Source: an uncultured Selenomonas sp. | GTDB taxonomy: Bacteria > Bacillota > Negativicutes > Selenomonadales > Selenomonadaceae | NCBI GenBank assembly: GCA_947097535.1 | Contig: CAMURM010000053.1 | Location: 1 to 8,252 of the forward strand | Reading direction: 5' to 3' | DNA length: 8,252 nucleotides | Part shown: one piece after another, positions 1 through 6,008 of the stretch | Layout: each line of letters begins with the position of its first letter | How positions within the stretch are numbered: the first letter of the stretch is position 1 | The notes under the pieces: model-generated | Database searches by the model: none | Told to the model about the DNA's origin: nothing | What the model saw: the letters and a program-made list of their open reading frames with translations, nothing else | Made by a program: the position numbers and the translations under genes

Positions 1-584
1 GCTCCGGCAACCGCGCCGAGACTCGCGCCCGCCGCCGCATAGTCAAGCCCCATCGGCAAAAGAAGGCTCGCGAAGAGCACCATCGTGAGCACGCGAAAGA
101 TCTGCTCGATGATCTGCGAGACCGCTGTCGGCGTCATGCGCTGCCAGCCCTGCAGATAGCCGCGCGAGCTCGCGAGTAAAGTCACGAAGAAAATCGTCGG
201 CGAGAGCGCCACGACCGCCATGTAGGCGCGCGGGTCGCGGATGAACTGCCACTCGATGAGCCAGCCTGCGCCGAAATATGTCAGAAGCGAAAACAAAAGC
301 CCCGTAAAGACCATCAACGTCATCGAGATGCGAAAGACGCGCCGCGCGCCGAAAACATCCTTGAGCGCCACGCGCTCCGCCGTGATGATCGATATGGCAA
401 CAGGCACACCCGCCTGTGAAATGCTCATGGCAAAAAAATAAATCGGGAAAGCCATCTGGTAAAGCCCGATGCCCTCACCGCCCAAAATGCGCGAAACGAA
501 AATCCAGTTCAAGGAGCCGATGACCTTCACGACGAAGCTCGCCACCGTCAGGATCAGGGTTCCCTTGAGGAAACTCTCCGCCAT
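1..584 (-). CDS. SpoVB/MurJ-like polysaccharide flippase, C-terminus beyond window
   Basis: This is the N-terminal 194 codons of a multi-pass membrane protein that runs off the window edge without a stop. The start reads MAESFLKGTLILTVASFVVK, very close to the MAKQ(T/S)FLKGTLIL start of SpoVB-type proteins. It continues with the family signature SRILGGEGIGLYQMAFPIYF (residues about 31-50) and SISQAGVPVAISII. At least four hydrophobic segments are visible. Members belong to the MOP exporter superfamily and are thought to flip lipid-linked saccharides across the inner membrane; the substrate here cannot be told from sequence. I chose ATG at 584 because it matches the family N-terminus. The only in-frame alternative is a GTG at 623 (13 more codons), directly after an in-frame TAG. 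Neither has a strong ribosome binding site (AGGCAAGAGC precedes the ATG). The gene diverges from the DUF4931 gene. Confidence 0.85.
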   Translation of the reverse strand, partial: MAESFLKGTLILTVASFVVKVIGSLNWIFVSRILGGEGIGLYQMAFPIYFFAMSISQAGVPVAISIITAERVALKDVFGARRVFRISMTLMVFTGLLFSLLTYFGAGWLIEWQFIRDPRAYMAVVALSPTIFFVTLLASSRGYLQGWQRMTPTAVSQIIEQIFRVLTMVLFASLLLPMGLDYAAAGASLGAVAG

Positions 585-741
585 GCTCTTGCCTGTCGAT
601 TTTTGGTTGCTGATACGAAACACCGCCTAACCGCCCTACCCCCGCTCCGAGTTTCTCCTGTGCATGACTGCGGAAAACCTCGCTTTGCAAAAGTGCGGGA
701 ATTTCTATATAATAGGGGAATGATATATATTTAACGTAGGA

Positions 742-750
742 ATTATACCA
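742..750 (-). promoter_or_regulatory. Candidate extended -10 promoter for the flippase gene
   Basis: The minus strand reads TGGTATAAT, a full TGn extended -10 with a consensus TATAAT hexamer, inside an AT-rich island that stands out from the GC-rich surroundings. No good -35 hexamer lies 16-18 bp upstream, which extended -10 promoters can tolerate. Transcription would begin near 735 and give a leader of about 150 nt before the ATG at 584. The assignment is by motif only. Confidence 0.45.
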
Positions 751-779
751 TTTCTGCCGAAAATATACTAGGTCGATTT

Positions 780-788
780 TGTTATAAA
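780..788 (+). promoter_or_regulatory. Candidate extended -10 promoter for the DUF4931 gene
   Basis: The plus strand reads TGTTATAAA, a TGn motif followed by a 5/6 match to TATAAT. Transcription would start near 795 and leave a leader of about 78 nt before the ATG at 873. No -35 match sits at the usual spacing. A TTGACA at 790-795 lies downstream of this element and has no -10 partner, so it is probably fortuitous. A competing plus-strand candidate is TTGCAA at 685-690 with TATAAT at 708-713 and a 17-bp spacer, which would give a leader of about 150 nt. Confidence 0.35.
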
Positions 789-860
789 CTTGACAGAACG
801 AGCTGCGCCCTTTGCGCCTGCCGCTCGGGCTCTCATAGAACAAGCGAGCACACGAAGAAG

Positions 861-867
861 AAGGTGA
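861..867 (+). promoter_or_regulatory. Ribosome binding site fixing the DUF4931 start
   Basis: AAGGTGA matches the anti-Shine-Dalgarno sequence at AGGTGA and sits 5 nt before the ATG at 873. The in-frame GTG at 864 lies inside this element and has no usable site of its own, so translation should begin at 873. Confidence 0.7.
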
Positions 868-872
868 CGTTT

Positions 873-1640
873 ATGGAGATCAACCTCATCGGTTTTGATA
901 TCGCACTCGGCAAGAAGAAGCCGGAAAACATCGTCAACCAGGCGGCCGCCTGTCCGTTCTGCGACCGCGATCATCTGACGGGCATCGTCGATACGGACGG
1001 CGATCTCATCCTGCTCAAGAACAAATACAACGTCATCGAGGACGCCGATCAGTTCGTCCTCATCGAAAGCAAGGTCTGTCACTCCGACATCCCCGACTAC
1101 TCCCGCGAGCACATGCACCGCCTCATTCGCTTCGGTGTGCACCACTGGCAAAAGATGCAGGACTCGGGAAAATACGAGACCGTGATCTTCTTCAAAAATT
1201 TCGGGCCCCTGTCGGGCGGCACGCTGCGCCACCCTCACATGCAGATCGTCGGCTTTCGCTCGCTCAACGAGAACCTGACCTTCGACCCCATGGAGTTCGA
1301 AGGCCTGACTATCAGCGAGGAAAACGGCGTCGACTTCAATATCTCGACCTGCCCGCGCATCGGCTTCGGCGAATTCAACGTCGTGCCCAAGACGAGCGAG
1401 CCTTTGGGCACCGTCGCCGACGACATACAGATCGCCGTCGACTACCTCATGCACCACTTCAACAAGCACTGCAACAGCTACAACATCTTCTTCTATCAGG
1501 ATCACGGCGTCATGCGCGCCAAGATCATGCCCCGCTTCGCCACCTCCCCCCTCTTCATCGGCTACAACATCCGCTTCCGCCCGAGCAATCTGGAAGATTT
1601 GCGCGACGATGTGCAGAGGATTTATTTCGCCGGAAAGTAG
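873..1640 (+). CDS. DUF4931 protein, GalT-like nucleotidyltransferase fold
   Basis: A 255-residue cytoplasmic protein matching the DUF4931 family, which is related to galactose-1-phosphate uridylyltransferase (GalT) and the HIT superfamily. Visible marks are a CPFC zinc-type motif (Cys27, Cys30), a GalT-like stretch around Cys69-His70 that aligns with the third zinc ligand region of GalT, and FGPLSGGTLRHPHMQ (residues 110-124). In GalT the HPHxQ motif carries a zinc-binding first His and a nucleophilic second His, here His120 and His122, with Gln124 conserved. By inference it is a nucleotidylyl transferase, hydrolase or phosphorylase acting on a sugar nucleotide or dinucleotide; the real substrate is unknown. 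There is no signal peptide or membrane segment. At 255 residues it is shorter than GalT (about 350). The gene stands alone between a divergent flippase gene and a convergent DUF4153 gene, so context gives little functional help. Confidence 0.85.
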   Translation: MEINLIGFDIALGKKKPENIVNQAAACPFCDRDHLTGIVDTDGDLILLKNKYNVIEDADQFVLIESKVCHSDIPDYSREHMHRLIRFGVHHWQKMQDSGKYETVIFFKNFGPLSGGTLRHPHMQIVGFRSLNENLTFDPMEFEGLTISEENGVDFNISTCPRIGFGEFNVVPKTSEPLGTVADDIQIAVDYLMHHFNKHCNSYNIFFYQDHGVMRAKIMPRFATSPLFIGYNIRFRPSNLEDLRDDVQRIYFAGK

Positions 1641-1662
1641 GAGCGCATGCGCAGCTCCCTAA

Positions 1663-1704
1663 AATACAAGCCCGCAGCTTCATCCCATGCTGCGGGCTTG
1701 TATT
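1663..1704. terminator. Bidirectional rho-independent terminator between convergent genes
   Basis: A perfect 16-bp inverted repeat (arms 1663-1678 and 1689-1704) encloses a 10-nt loop, with a GC-rich core CCCGCAGC and AT-rich ends. On the minus strand the hairpin is followed by TATTTTAGG and on the plus strand by TATTATTTCC, so both sides have short T-rich tails. It lies 22 nt past the DUF4931 stop and 6 nt past the DUF4153 stop, as expected for a shared terminator. Confidence 0.85.
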
Positions 1705-1709
1705 ATTTC

Positions 1710-3368
1710 CTATCGCTTCAACAACACGCCCGCCATATGCGCCGTCACTTCTTCGCCCTCCTTGCTGCCGCGCACGGACAGGTCAACCTCGTGCAACCAC
1801 AGGCATGTATGCTCATCAAGCTCGATCTTCATCTCACGCGTGAAGCTGTCCTCCCCTGTCTCCTTGCCATGCTCATGTGCATACGCCAGAAGCTCGGCGA
1901 TGTACGGGGAAACATCCATCTGCTCCTTCGTCCCGTCGCCCTTGTCGACGATGAGCGTGCCGTGCACCGCAGGATCTTTGAACATATAGGCTTCCTGCCA
2001 GCCCGCTGTTGGAACGTATATGGGATTTTTCGCTCGAAACTGGAGCCATTCGGTATACCTTTCGCTCTTTTGCATGCCGCGGAGCTTCGCAAGCAATTCG
2101 CGCATGCCCGGCGTTTCGAGGAAATCCTGCTTTTCCTGCTCCGTCAGATACTCCGCCGCACTCAAAAACCGCTCGCGCTCACTCGCTGCCAGCGCGTTTT
2201 TTTCCACAACTTTGCCGTCCTGCAGCATGTCGTTTTCTGCAAGCACGCTCCAAAGGCGCGCTTCCTGCGTGCGAAGCGGCACATCGACGATGTTGAGCGG
2301 CGTCAAGGTAAAGATGGCGACGGCAGCCGCAAGGACGAGAAACGCCGGACGCGGCGAGCGGCGCAAAAAGGCGAGTGCGAGCAGGAAGATGCCGAAGAGC
2401 GTGCAGAGGATCGACGTGTAGCGCAGCACCGTGAGGCCATACGGCTCCACCCGCTGCCAGACAGCGACCGCCTGCACCGCGACGATCGGCAGGAAGAGCA
2501 AAAGCCCCCGGCGCAGGAAGCGCTGCAAAAGAGCCTGGCGCGCATCACCTGCAAAGCAGAAGAAAAACACGCTGAAAGCAAGCAGCGCCAAGGAGGCGAA
2601 CCAATTCATCGTGCCGACGGGAATTTCCCAGACATAGACGATCTTCGCCACATAGAGGTAGAGGATGCCAAGCAGGATCAGGCAGACGGGCAAAAGGACG
2701 CGCAGCAAGAGCGCGCGAAAGAGTGCCGGCGCCTCCATATCCTTGCCGCGCGCAGGCAGGCTTGCGAGAAGGACGTGTATGCCCGCGAAAAGATAGGAAA
2801 ACTCCGCGATCAGAAAATACAGCGTCGTATGCAATGTGCCATCCAGCGAAAAGAGCAATGAATCAAACGCCGTCAGGCAGATGCTGAGCGATACGAGCAG
2901 CAGCGTGCCGACGAGTGCCGCCTTGGAGAGCGCAAAAAATACGAGAAGCACAGGATTTTCGCCATCCTTATGCCCTTCAAGGCAATAAAGACCAAAAGAC
3001 GCAAAGGCGAACGCCGGACCGACCGTCTTGAGCAGGATGTACGGCTCCAGCCAGTCATGCCCCTGCACGAGCACGAAGAAAATGCCGCATACGAGGGTGC
3101 TGAGAATCACCTCGACACTGCGCCGCTCCGCCCCCCGCCTTTCAAGGAAAAGGCGAAGCGCGACGGCAAAGACGCAGCCGATCGCCGCCGCTGCCGCCGC
3201 ACAGCCGAGCTCCTCCGTATACCAATCATAGAGATCGTACATGTGCCGCCAGGTAAACGCGCCGATGCAAAGAAAGAGTACGGCATCGAGAACCATCGCC
3301 ACGCGAAAGCGCTGATAGCCGTCCTGCACCATGCGCCAAAGCCCCTGCCACAGATCCTGCAATCTCAT
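1710..3368 (-). CDS. DUF4153 family multi-pass membrane protein
   Basis: A 552-residue integral membrane protein of unknown function. Residues 1-365 contain about ten hydrophobic segments (around 23-39, 55-75, 85-101, 112-130, 140-168, 183-204, 220-246, 255-273, 288-304, 318-335, with another at 342-357). Two stretches are characteristic of DUF4153 proteins: LYLYVAKIVYVWEIPVG (236-252) and EPYGLTVLRY (308-317). The last 185 residues are hydrophilic, partly charged helical, and probably form a soluble domain. I start it at ATG 3368 because GGGAGGTGG sits 7 nt upstream. A longer reading from a GTG at 3398 would translate through that binding site. The gene follows the exported-protein operon on the same strand, but a strong terminator separates them. 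No clear promoter is visible at 3369-3462, so it may depend on readthrough or on an atypical promoter. Confidence 0.85.
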   Translation of the reverse strand: MRLQDLWQGLWRMVQDGYQRFRVAMVLDAVLFLCIGAFTWRHMYDLYDWYTEELGCAAAAAAIGCVFAVALRLFLERRGAERRSVEVILSTLVCGIFFVLVQGHDWLEPYILLKTVGPAFAFASFGLYCLEGHKDGENPVLLVFFALSKAALVGTLLLVSLSICLTAFDSLLFSLDGTLHTTLYFLIAEFSYLFAGIHVLLASLPARGKDMEAPALFRALLLRVLLPVCLILLGILYLYVAKIVYVWEIPVGTMNWFASLALLAFSVFFFCFAGDARQALLQRFLRRGLLLFLPIVAVQAVAVWQRVEPYGLTVLRYTSILCTLFGIFLLALAFLRRSPRPAFLVLAAAVAIFTLTPLNIVDVPLRTQEARLWSVLAENDMLQDGKVVEKNALAASERERFLSAAEYLTEQEKQDFLETPGMRELLAKLRGMQKSERYTEWLQFRAKNPIYVPTAGWQEAYMFKDPAVHGTLIVDKGDGTKEQMDVSPYIAELLAYAHEHGKETGEDSFTREMKIELDEHTCLWLHEVDLSVRGSKEGEEVTAHMAGVLLKR

Positions 3369-3375
3369 CCCTCTG

Positions 3376-3384
3376 CCACCTCCC
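3376..3384 (-). promoter_or_regulatory. Ribosome binding site fixing the DUF4153 start
   Basis: The minus strand reads GGGAGGTGG, containing the full GGAGGTG consensus, 7 nt before the ATG at 3368. This rules against the upstream in-frame GTG at 3398. Confidence 0.8.
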
Positions 3385-3462
3385 TCATGCGGTTCCACTT
3401 CCCCTTGCCTATTTCTCTTCTTCCCACATACTTTCCTGCCATCTCACCATGGGAGGAAGATG

Positions 3463-3497
3463 AAAAAGGAGGGGATGCCCGCATAGCAGACATCCCC
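3463..3497 (-). terminator. Rho-independent terminator of the exported-protein operon
   Basis: On the minus strand GGGGATG (3491-3497) pairs with CATCCCC (3471-3477). The inner TCTGC and GCGGG extend this to a 12-bp stem with two G-U pairs and a TAT loop. TCCTTTTTC follows directly. It begins 22 nt past the stop codon of the LPP20-like gene. Confidence 0.85.
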
Positions 3498-3519
3498 ATC
3501 GTACAATATAATCACAGAC

Positions 3520-4440
3520 TCAGCGCACGAAAACGACCGAGCCGCCTTGCAGCATGTTGCTCTTCTCGTTCGCCAACAAGATCCTGTTCGCATCCTCGAC
3601 CGAAACGACGACATTCACAGGATTGACAGAATTTCTGCCGCCGCGCACCGCTACAGCTTTGACGACAAGCGGCGTCGAGCCGACGCGGCTCAAACGCGTC
3701 GCCGCACCGACGCTCTTTGCATAGCCGACCATTCCCTGTGAGATTGCCTTGTCATAATTGATATTCTGGATGCCATAGACAGCGCGACCGTTCGTATCAT
3801 AGATGACAGGAGAGAAGCTCGCCATGAGCCCCATGCCGCCGGCATCGACGATGACACCTGTATAATTCGTGCCGTTCTTCACTCTATCCTGAATTTCCTG
3901 CCTTGTTGCAGGTGCAGGAGATACGACGACAGGCGGCGGCAGCGGTTCTTTGTTCTCGCGCAGTGCCGGCAAAATTGCTGAAGAAACACTCTTTCCCGCA
4001 CCATAAAGCGGCACCGACATCGTGACGCGATAGCTGCCGTCACTCATCGCTTCTTCTTCCACGATTGTGGCGCCTTGGATGAGCGCGCTGACTCGCGTCT
4101 TCACCGTATCGTTTTCCGTCATGTAATTGTAAAGCGTCGTTTCCGCATCGATCTGCGTCCCTTGGATGAACTCCGCAAGGTTGCGCTGTGCATCGACAAC
4201 AGCCGCGCGGCGCGCGAGCAAGTTGGCACGCGCACCATACACCCCCGTCGGCGGTACGCCGTAGCCCACGGCGACGACCTTGCCGTCCTCCCAATGCAGT
4301 CCGCCCTCGGCAGCTTCTGCCTGCTGCATGAAGAGCCCCGCAGGCACCGCATTGAAATCAGGCAGTGCAACGGCAGAGCCTCCGATCGCAAAAACACCGG
4401 CCAGGGTGCAAAGCATCACTTTCTTTTTCAAATCCTTCAT
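3520..4440 (-). CDS. Exported LPP20-like protein
   Basis: A 306-residue exported protein, last gene of the operon. A long signal sequence (KKK at 5-7, hydrophobic 8-26) probably ends at AEAA, residues 41-44; no Cys follows, so it is not a lipoprotein. Residues about 55-145 resemble the LPP20/FlgP-type domain, with ARRAAVVDAQRNLAEFIQG (76-94) as the clearest mark and a conserved SYRVTMSVPLYG end. A proline-rich linker (166-177) leads to a second domain starting NYTGVIVDAGGMGLMASFSP (192-211) and continuing with an NGRAVYG turn. I recognise this second module from LPP20-like proteins of other diderms, where it reads YTGL(I/V)VDARGLG. The function is unknown; LPP20-family proteins act at the outer membrane, for example FlgP of the Vibrio flagellar H ring. 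The ATG overlaps the preceding stop (ATGA), and GGGGT about 8 nt upstream is the likely binding site, so translation is probably coupled. Confidence 0.75.
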   Translation of the reverse strand: MKDLKKKVMLCTLAGVFAIGGSAVALPDFNAVPAGLFMQQAEAAEGGLHWEDGKVVAVGYGVPPTGVYGARANLLARRAAVVDAQRNLAEFIQGTQIDAETTLYNYMTENDTVKTRVSALIQGATIVEEEAMSDGSYRVTMSVPLYGAGKSVSSAILPALRENKEPLPPPVVVSPAPATRQEIQDRVKNGTNYTGVIVDAGGMGLMASFSPVIYDTNGRAVYGIQNINYDKAISQGMVGYAKSVGAATRLSRVGSTPLVVKAVAVRGGRNSVNPVNVVVSVEDANRILLANEKSNMLQGGSVVFVR

Positions 4441-5138
4441 CCTCGATTACCCCGTTTCCTGTTTTTCCCTTGCAAATGATCCATGAGATTTACGACAGCA
4501 TCCGTCGACGCCGCCTGCAGTGCCGTCTTTACATCGTCACTCGACGCCCGTGTTCCGCCCGTGCTGAGCGTTCCGTTTACTCGAAACAGATCCGGATCCT
4601 GCAAAGCCAGCGCGGCAATATTGACATAATCCACCGTATTCGATGACGAAGCCGCCTCGCCTTTTCCCTTTGCCGCCATGACGATCGCGCCCGTCCGCGC
4701 GTTCACCATGCGGAGCACAATATTCGCCGTCACCATATAGCGTTCATTGTTGTAAAACGGCACGCTGGTATCGCCCTCGGAAAGTCCCAGATCGTGAATC
4801 TTGCCATAGACGATATAGTCTGCATGGAAGAGGCTGCTGATTTCTGCGGCTGCTTGCAAGCTGCTCAGGCCCGCATCTTTCATGCCGCTTTCTGCCAGCA
4901 TGTCACGCACAACCTCCGGATCGCAGCTATACAGCTGAAATTCGCTTTCCTTAGCCAACGCTGCTATCACATAGTCTGTCACAGAAGCCGTCGCATTAAA
5001 TCCCTGCGCTTTGAGATTGCCGTATTCGCCGATGTCCATGACGACGACATTCGCATGCGCAGGAACCTTCTGCGCGGCATGTCCCACTGCACAGGTCAAA
5101 AAAAGCAGCGGAAACAGTAAAAGCCAGCGCCAAACCAT
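4437..5138 (-). CDS. Exported CsgG-like protein C
   Basis: A 233-residue protein with a signal peptide (hydrophobic 6-19, cleavage after GHAA, residues 19-22) and no lipobox. The mature part has the CsgG/TolB-N-like order of elements: a first strand VVVMDIG (31-37), a helix, FQLYSCDPEVVRDMLAESG (67-85), then ADYIVYGKI (106-114) and VLRMVNARTGAIV (141-153). The last two parallel AANIMVEGSI and RVVNVSTGEI of E. coli CsgG. It lacks an obvious pair of amphipathic hairpins like those that form the CsgG barrel, so pore formation is doubtful; a periplasmic binding or assembly role is inferred. I start it at ATG 5138 because GAGGAGG lies 9 nt upstream. An ATG at 5156, overlapping the previous stop, would add MRRLVF but has no binding site. 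Its stop overlaps the next start by 4 nt. Confidence 0.75.
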   Translation of the reverse strand: MVWRWLLLFPLLFLTCAVGHAAQKVPAHANVVVMDIGEYGNLKAQGFNATASVTDYVIAALAKESEFQLYSCDPEVVRDMLAESGMKDAGLSSLQAAAEISSLFHADYIVYGKIHDLGLSEGDTSVPFYNNERYMVTANIVLRMVNARTGAIVMAAKGKGEAASSSNTVDYVNIAALALQDPDLFRVNGTLSTGGTRASSDDVKTALQAASTDAVVNLMDHLQGKNRKRGNRG

Positions 5139-5147
5139 GAAAACCAA

Positions 5148-5154
5148 CCTCCTC
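5148..5154 (-). promoter_or_regulatory. Ribosome binding site fixing the CsgG-like C start
   Basis: The minus strand reads GAGGAGG, overlapping the stop codon of the preceding gene and ending 9 nt before the ATG at 5138. The earlier ATG at 5156 precedes this site, so the six-residue-longer reading is less likely. Confidence 0.65.
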
Positions 5155-5995
5155 ATTGAAACAGCTTATGTGCCTTCATATCGGAAAGAAGCTCCTTCAT
5201 AATCTTGTCGGATACTTTCTCCACGGTCTTATCGTAAATCTTCGATGTTGCCCTGCTCTCTCCCGATGAGAAAAACACAGCGTTTATTCGGGAAGCACTC
5301 GCTTTCTCATAAACACGCTTGCTCCAGACGATCTCCCCCGTGGCTGCCTTGATGATGCGCACATCCGCCAGAATGCCGAAGCCGGTCTCCTCCTTGCTGC
5401 TCGACGTCAATATATTGCCGAGAATACCGCCCCATATACCAAGCCCGCCGATATTCTGCACAACAGCGTTAGCGATACTCACGCCCGACTGAAAGTCCAA
5501 ATCCTCCCACGAGCCCACGCCTATATCGAGCACCGTTCCCTGTATGAGGTAATCGGCATTCTGCTCGGCTCCGATCTTCGCCGTGACCGCCGGGGCGATC
5601 GTCTGCCCAACGCCTGCCGTTGACAAAGTCTGCGCCGACACATCAGCGAACGAAGGACTTTCAAAAACAGCGTTGAAATCGCCCTGCTCGATCGCCGCCC
5701 TGCCGGCGATCACTGCCGGATAGTTGTCCTCTGTGAGCTGCTTTTCTATATCGTCATTTACATACTGCTGATGTTCCTGCAGATTGAACTGCCCGCTCTG
5801 CAGGAGCTTCACCATTAAATTCTCCGAAAGCCTGTCGCTCGTGTCGAGTCCCTGAAAGCGCGTATCATCGGTAAACTTCATCAAAACACACGTCGGATTC
5901 TTAGTCACGGCACTCGACGACTCCTCTGCTGCCGAAGCATTGCCAAAGAAGCCCAGCACCAGAGCTGCGCATGCGAAAGAAAAAATCTTCTTCAT
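5153..5995 (-). CDS. Exported CsgG-like protein B
   Basis: A 280-residue exported protein. The signal peptide MKKIFSFACAALVLGFFGNA ends at ASAA (20-23), without a lipobox. CsgG-like elements in order are TCVLMKFTD (35-43), a helix with FNLQEHQQYVND (70-81), a variable insert, NADYLIQGTVLDIG (146-159), and ADVRIIKAATGEIVWSKRVY (210-229). The TGEIVW turn is typical of CsgG-related proteins. Between the last two elements lies a glycine-rich, hydrophobic stretch of about 26 residues (171-196), at the place where CsgG carries one of its membrane-inserting segments; it could insert in a membrane or pack against a partner. A likely binding site GGGAGGGG sits 5 nt before the ATG, overlapping the end of the preceding gene, and the intergenic gap is 13 nt. 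The function is not known; a role in an envelope complex with the two CsgG-like neighbours is inferred. Confidence 0.75.
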   Translation of the reverse strand: MKKIFSFACAALVLGFFGNASAAEESSSAVTKNPTCVLMKFTDDTRFQGLDTSDRLSENLMVKLLQSGQFNLQEHQQYVNDDIEKQLTEDNYPAVIAGRAAIEQGDFNAVFESPSFADVSAQTLSTAGVGQTIAPAVTAKIGAEQNADYLIQGTVLDIGVGSWEDLDFQSGVSIANAVVQNIGGLGIWGGILGNILTSSSKEETGFGILADVRIIKAATGEIVWSKRVYEKASASRINAVFFSSGESRATSKIYDKTVEKVSDKIMKELLSDMKAHKLFQ

Positions 5996-6008
5996 AGACT
6001 CCCCTCCC

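Noticed and set aside
790..795. Perfect TTGACA -35 hexamer
   Set aside because: No -10-like hexamer occurs 15-19 bp downstream (the DNA there is GC-rich), so it is probably not part of a promoter.
475..843. Minus-strand frame of 122 codons upstream of and overlapping the flippase start
   Set aside because: It crosses the AT-rich promoter region and then runs out of frame through the flippase gene; its product has no recognisable features.
768..1505. Open minus-strand frame of 245 codons
   Set aside because: It is antisense to the well-supported DUF4931 gene, and its Val/Asp/Glu-rich product is the usual mirror of GC-rich coding sequence.
1643..1652. Perfect palindrome GCGCATGCGC just past the DUF4931 stop
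   Set aside because: It is only 10 bp with no loop, not repeated elsewhere in the window as far as I can see, and adjacent to a much better terminator; probably chance.
1647..2861. Open plus-strand frame of 404 codons
   Set aside because: It lies antisense to the DUF4153 gene, gives an Arg/Gln/His-rich low-complexity product with no family resemblance, has no good ribosome binding site, and runs through the terminator hairpin. It is a shadow caused by GC-rich codon use.
3181..3215. Repetitive GCC/GCT run
   Set aside because: It encodes an alanine run inside a membrane segment of the DUF4153 protein and is ordinary low-complexity coding sequence.
3503..3512. TATAAT-like plus-strand sequence near 3507
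   Set aside because: It lies downstream of the LPP20-like stop, points into the antisense strand of that gene and has no -35; no transcript is expected from it.
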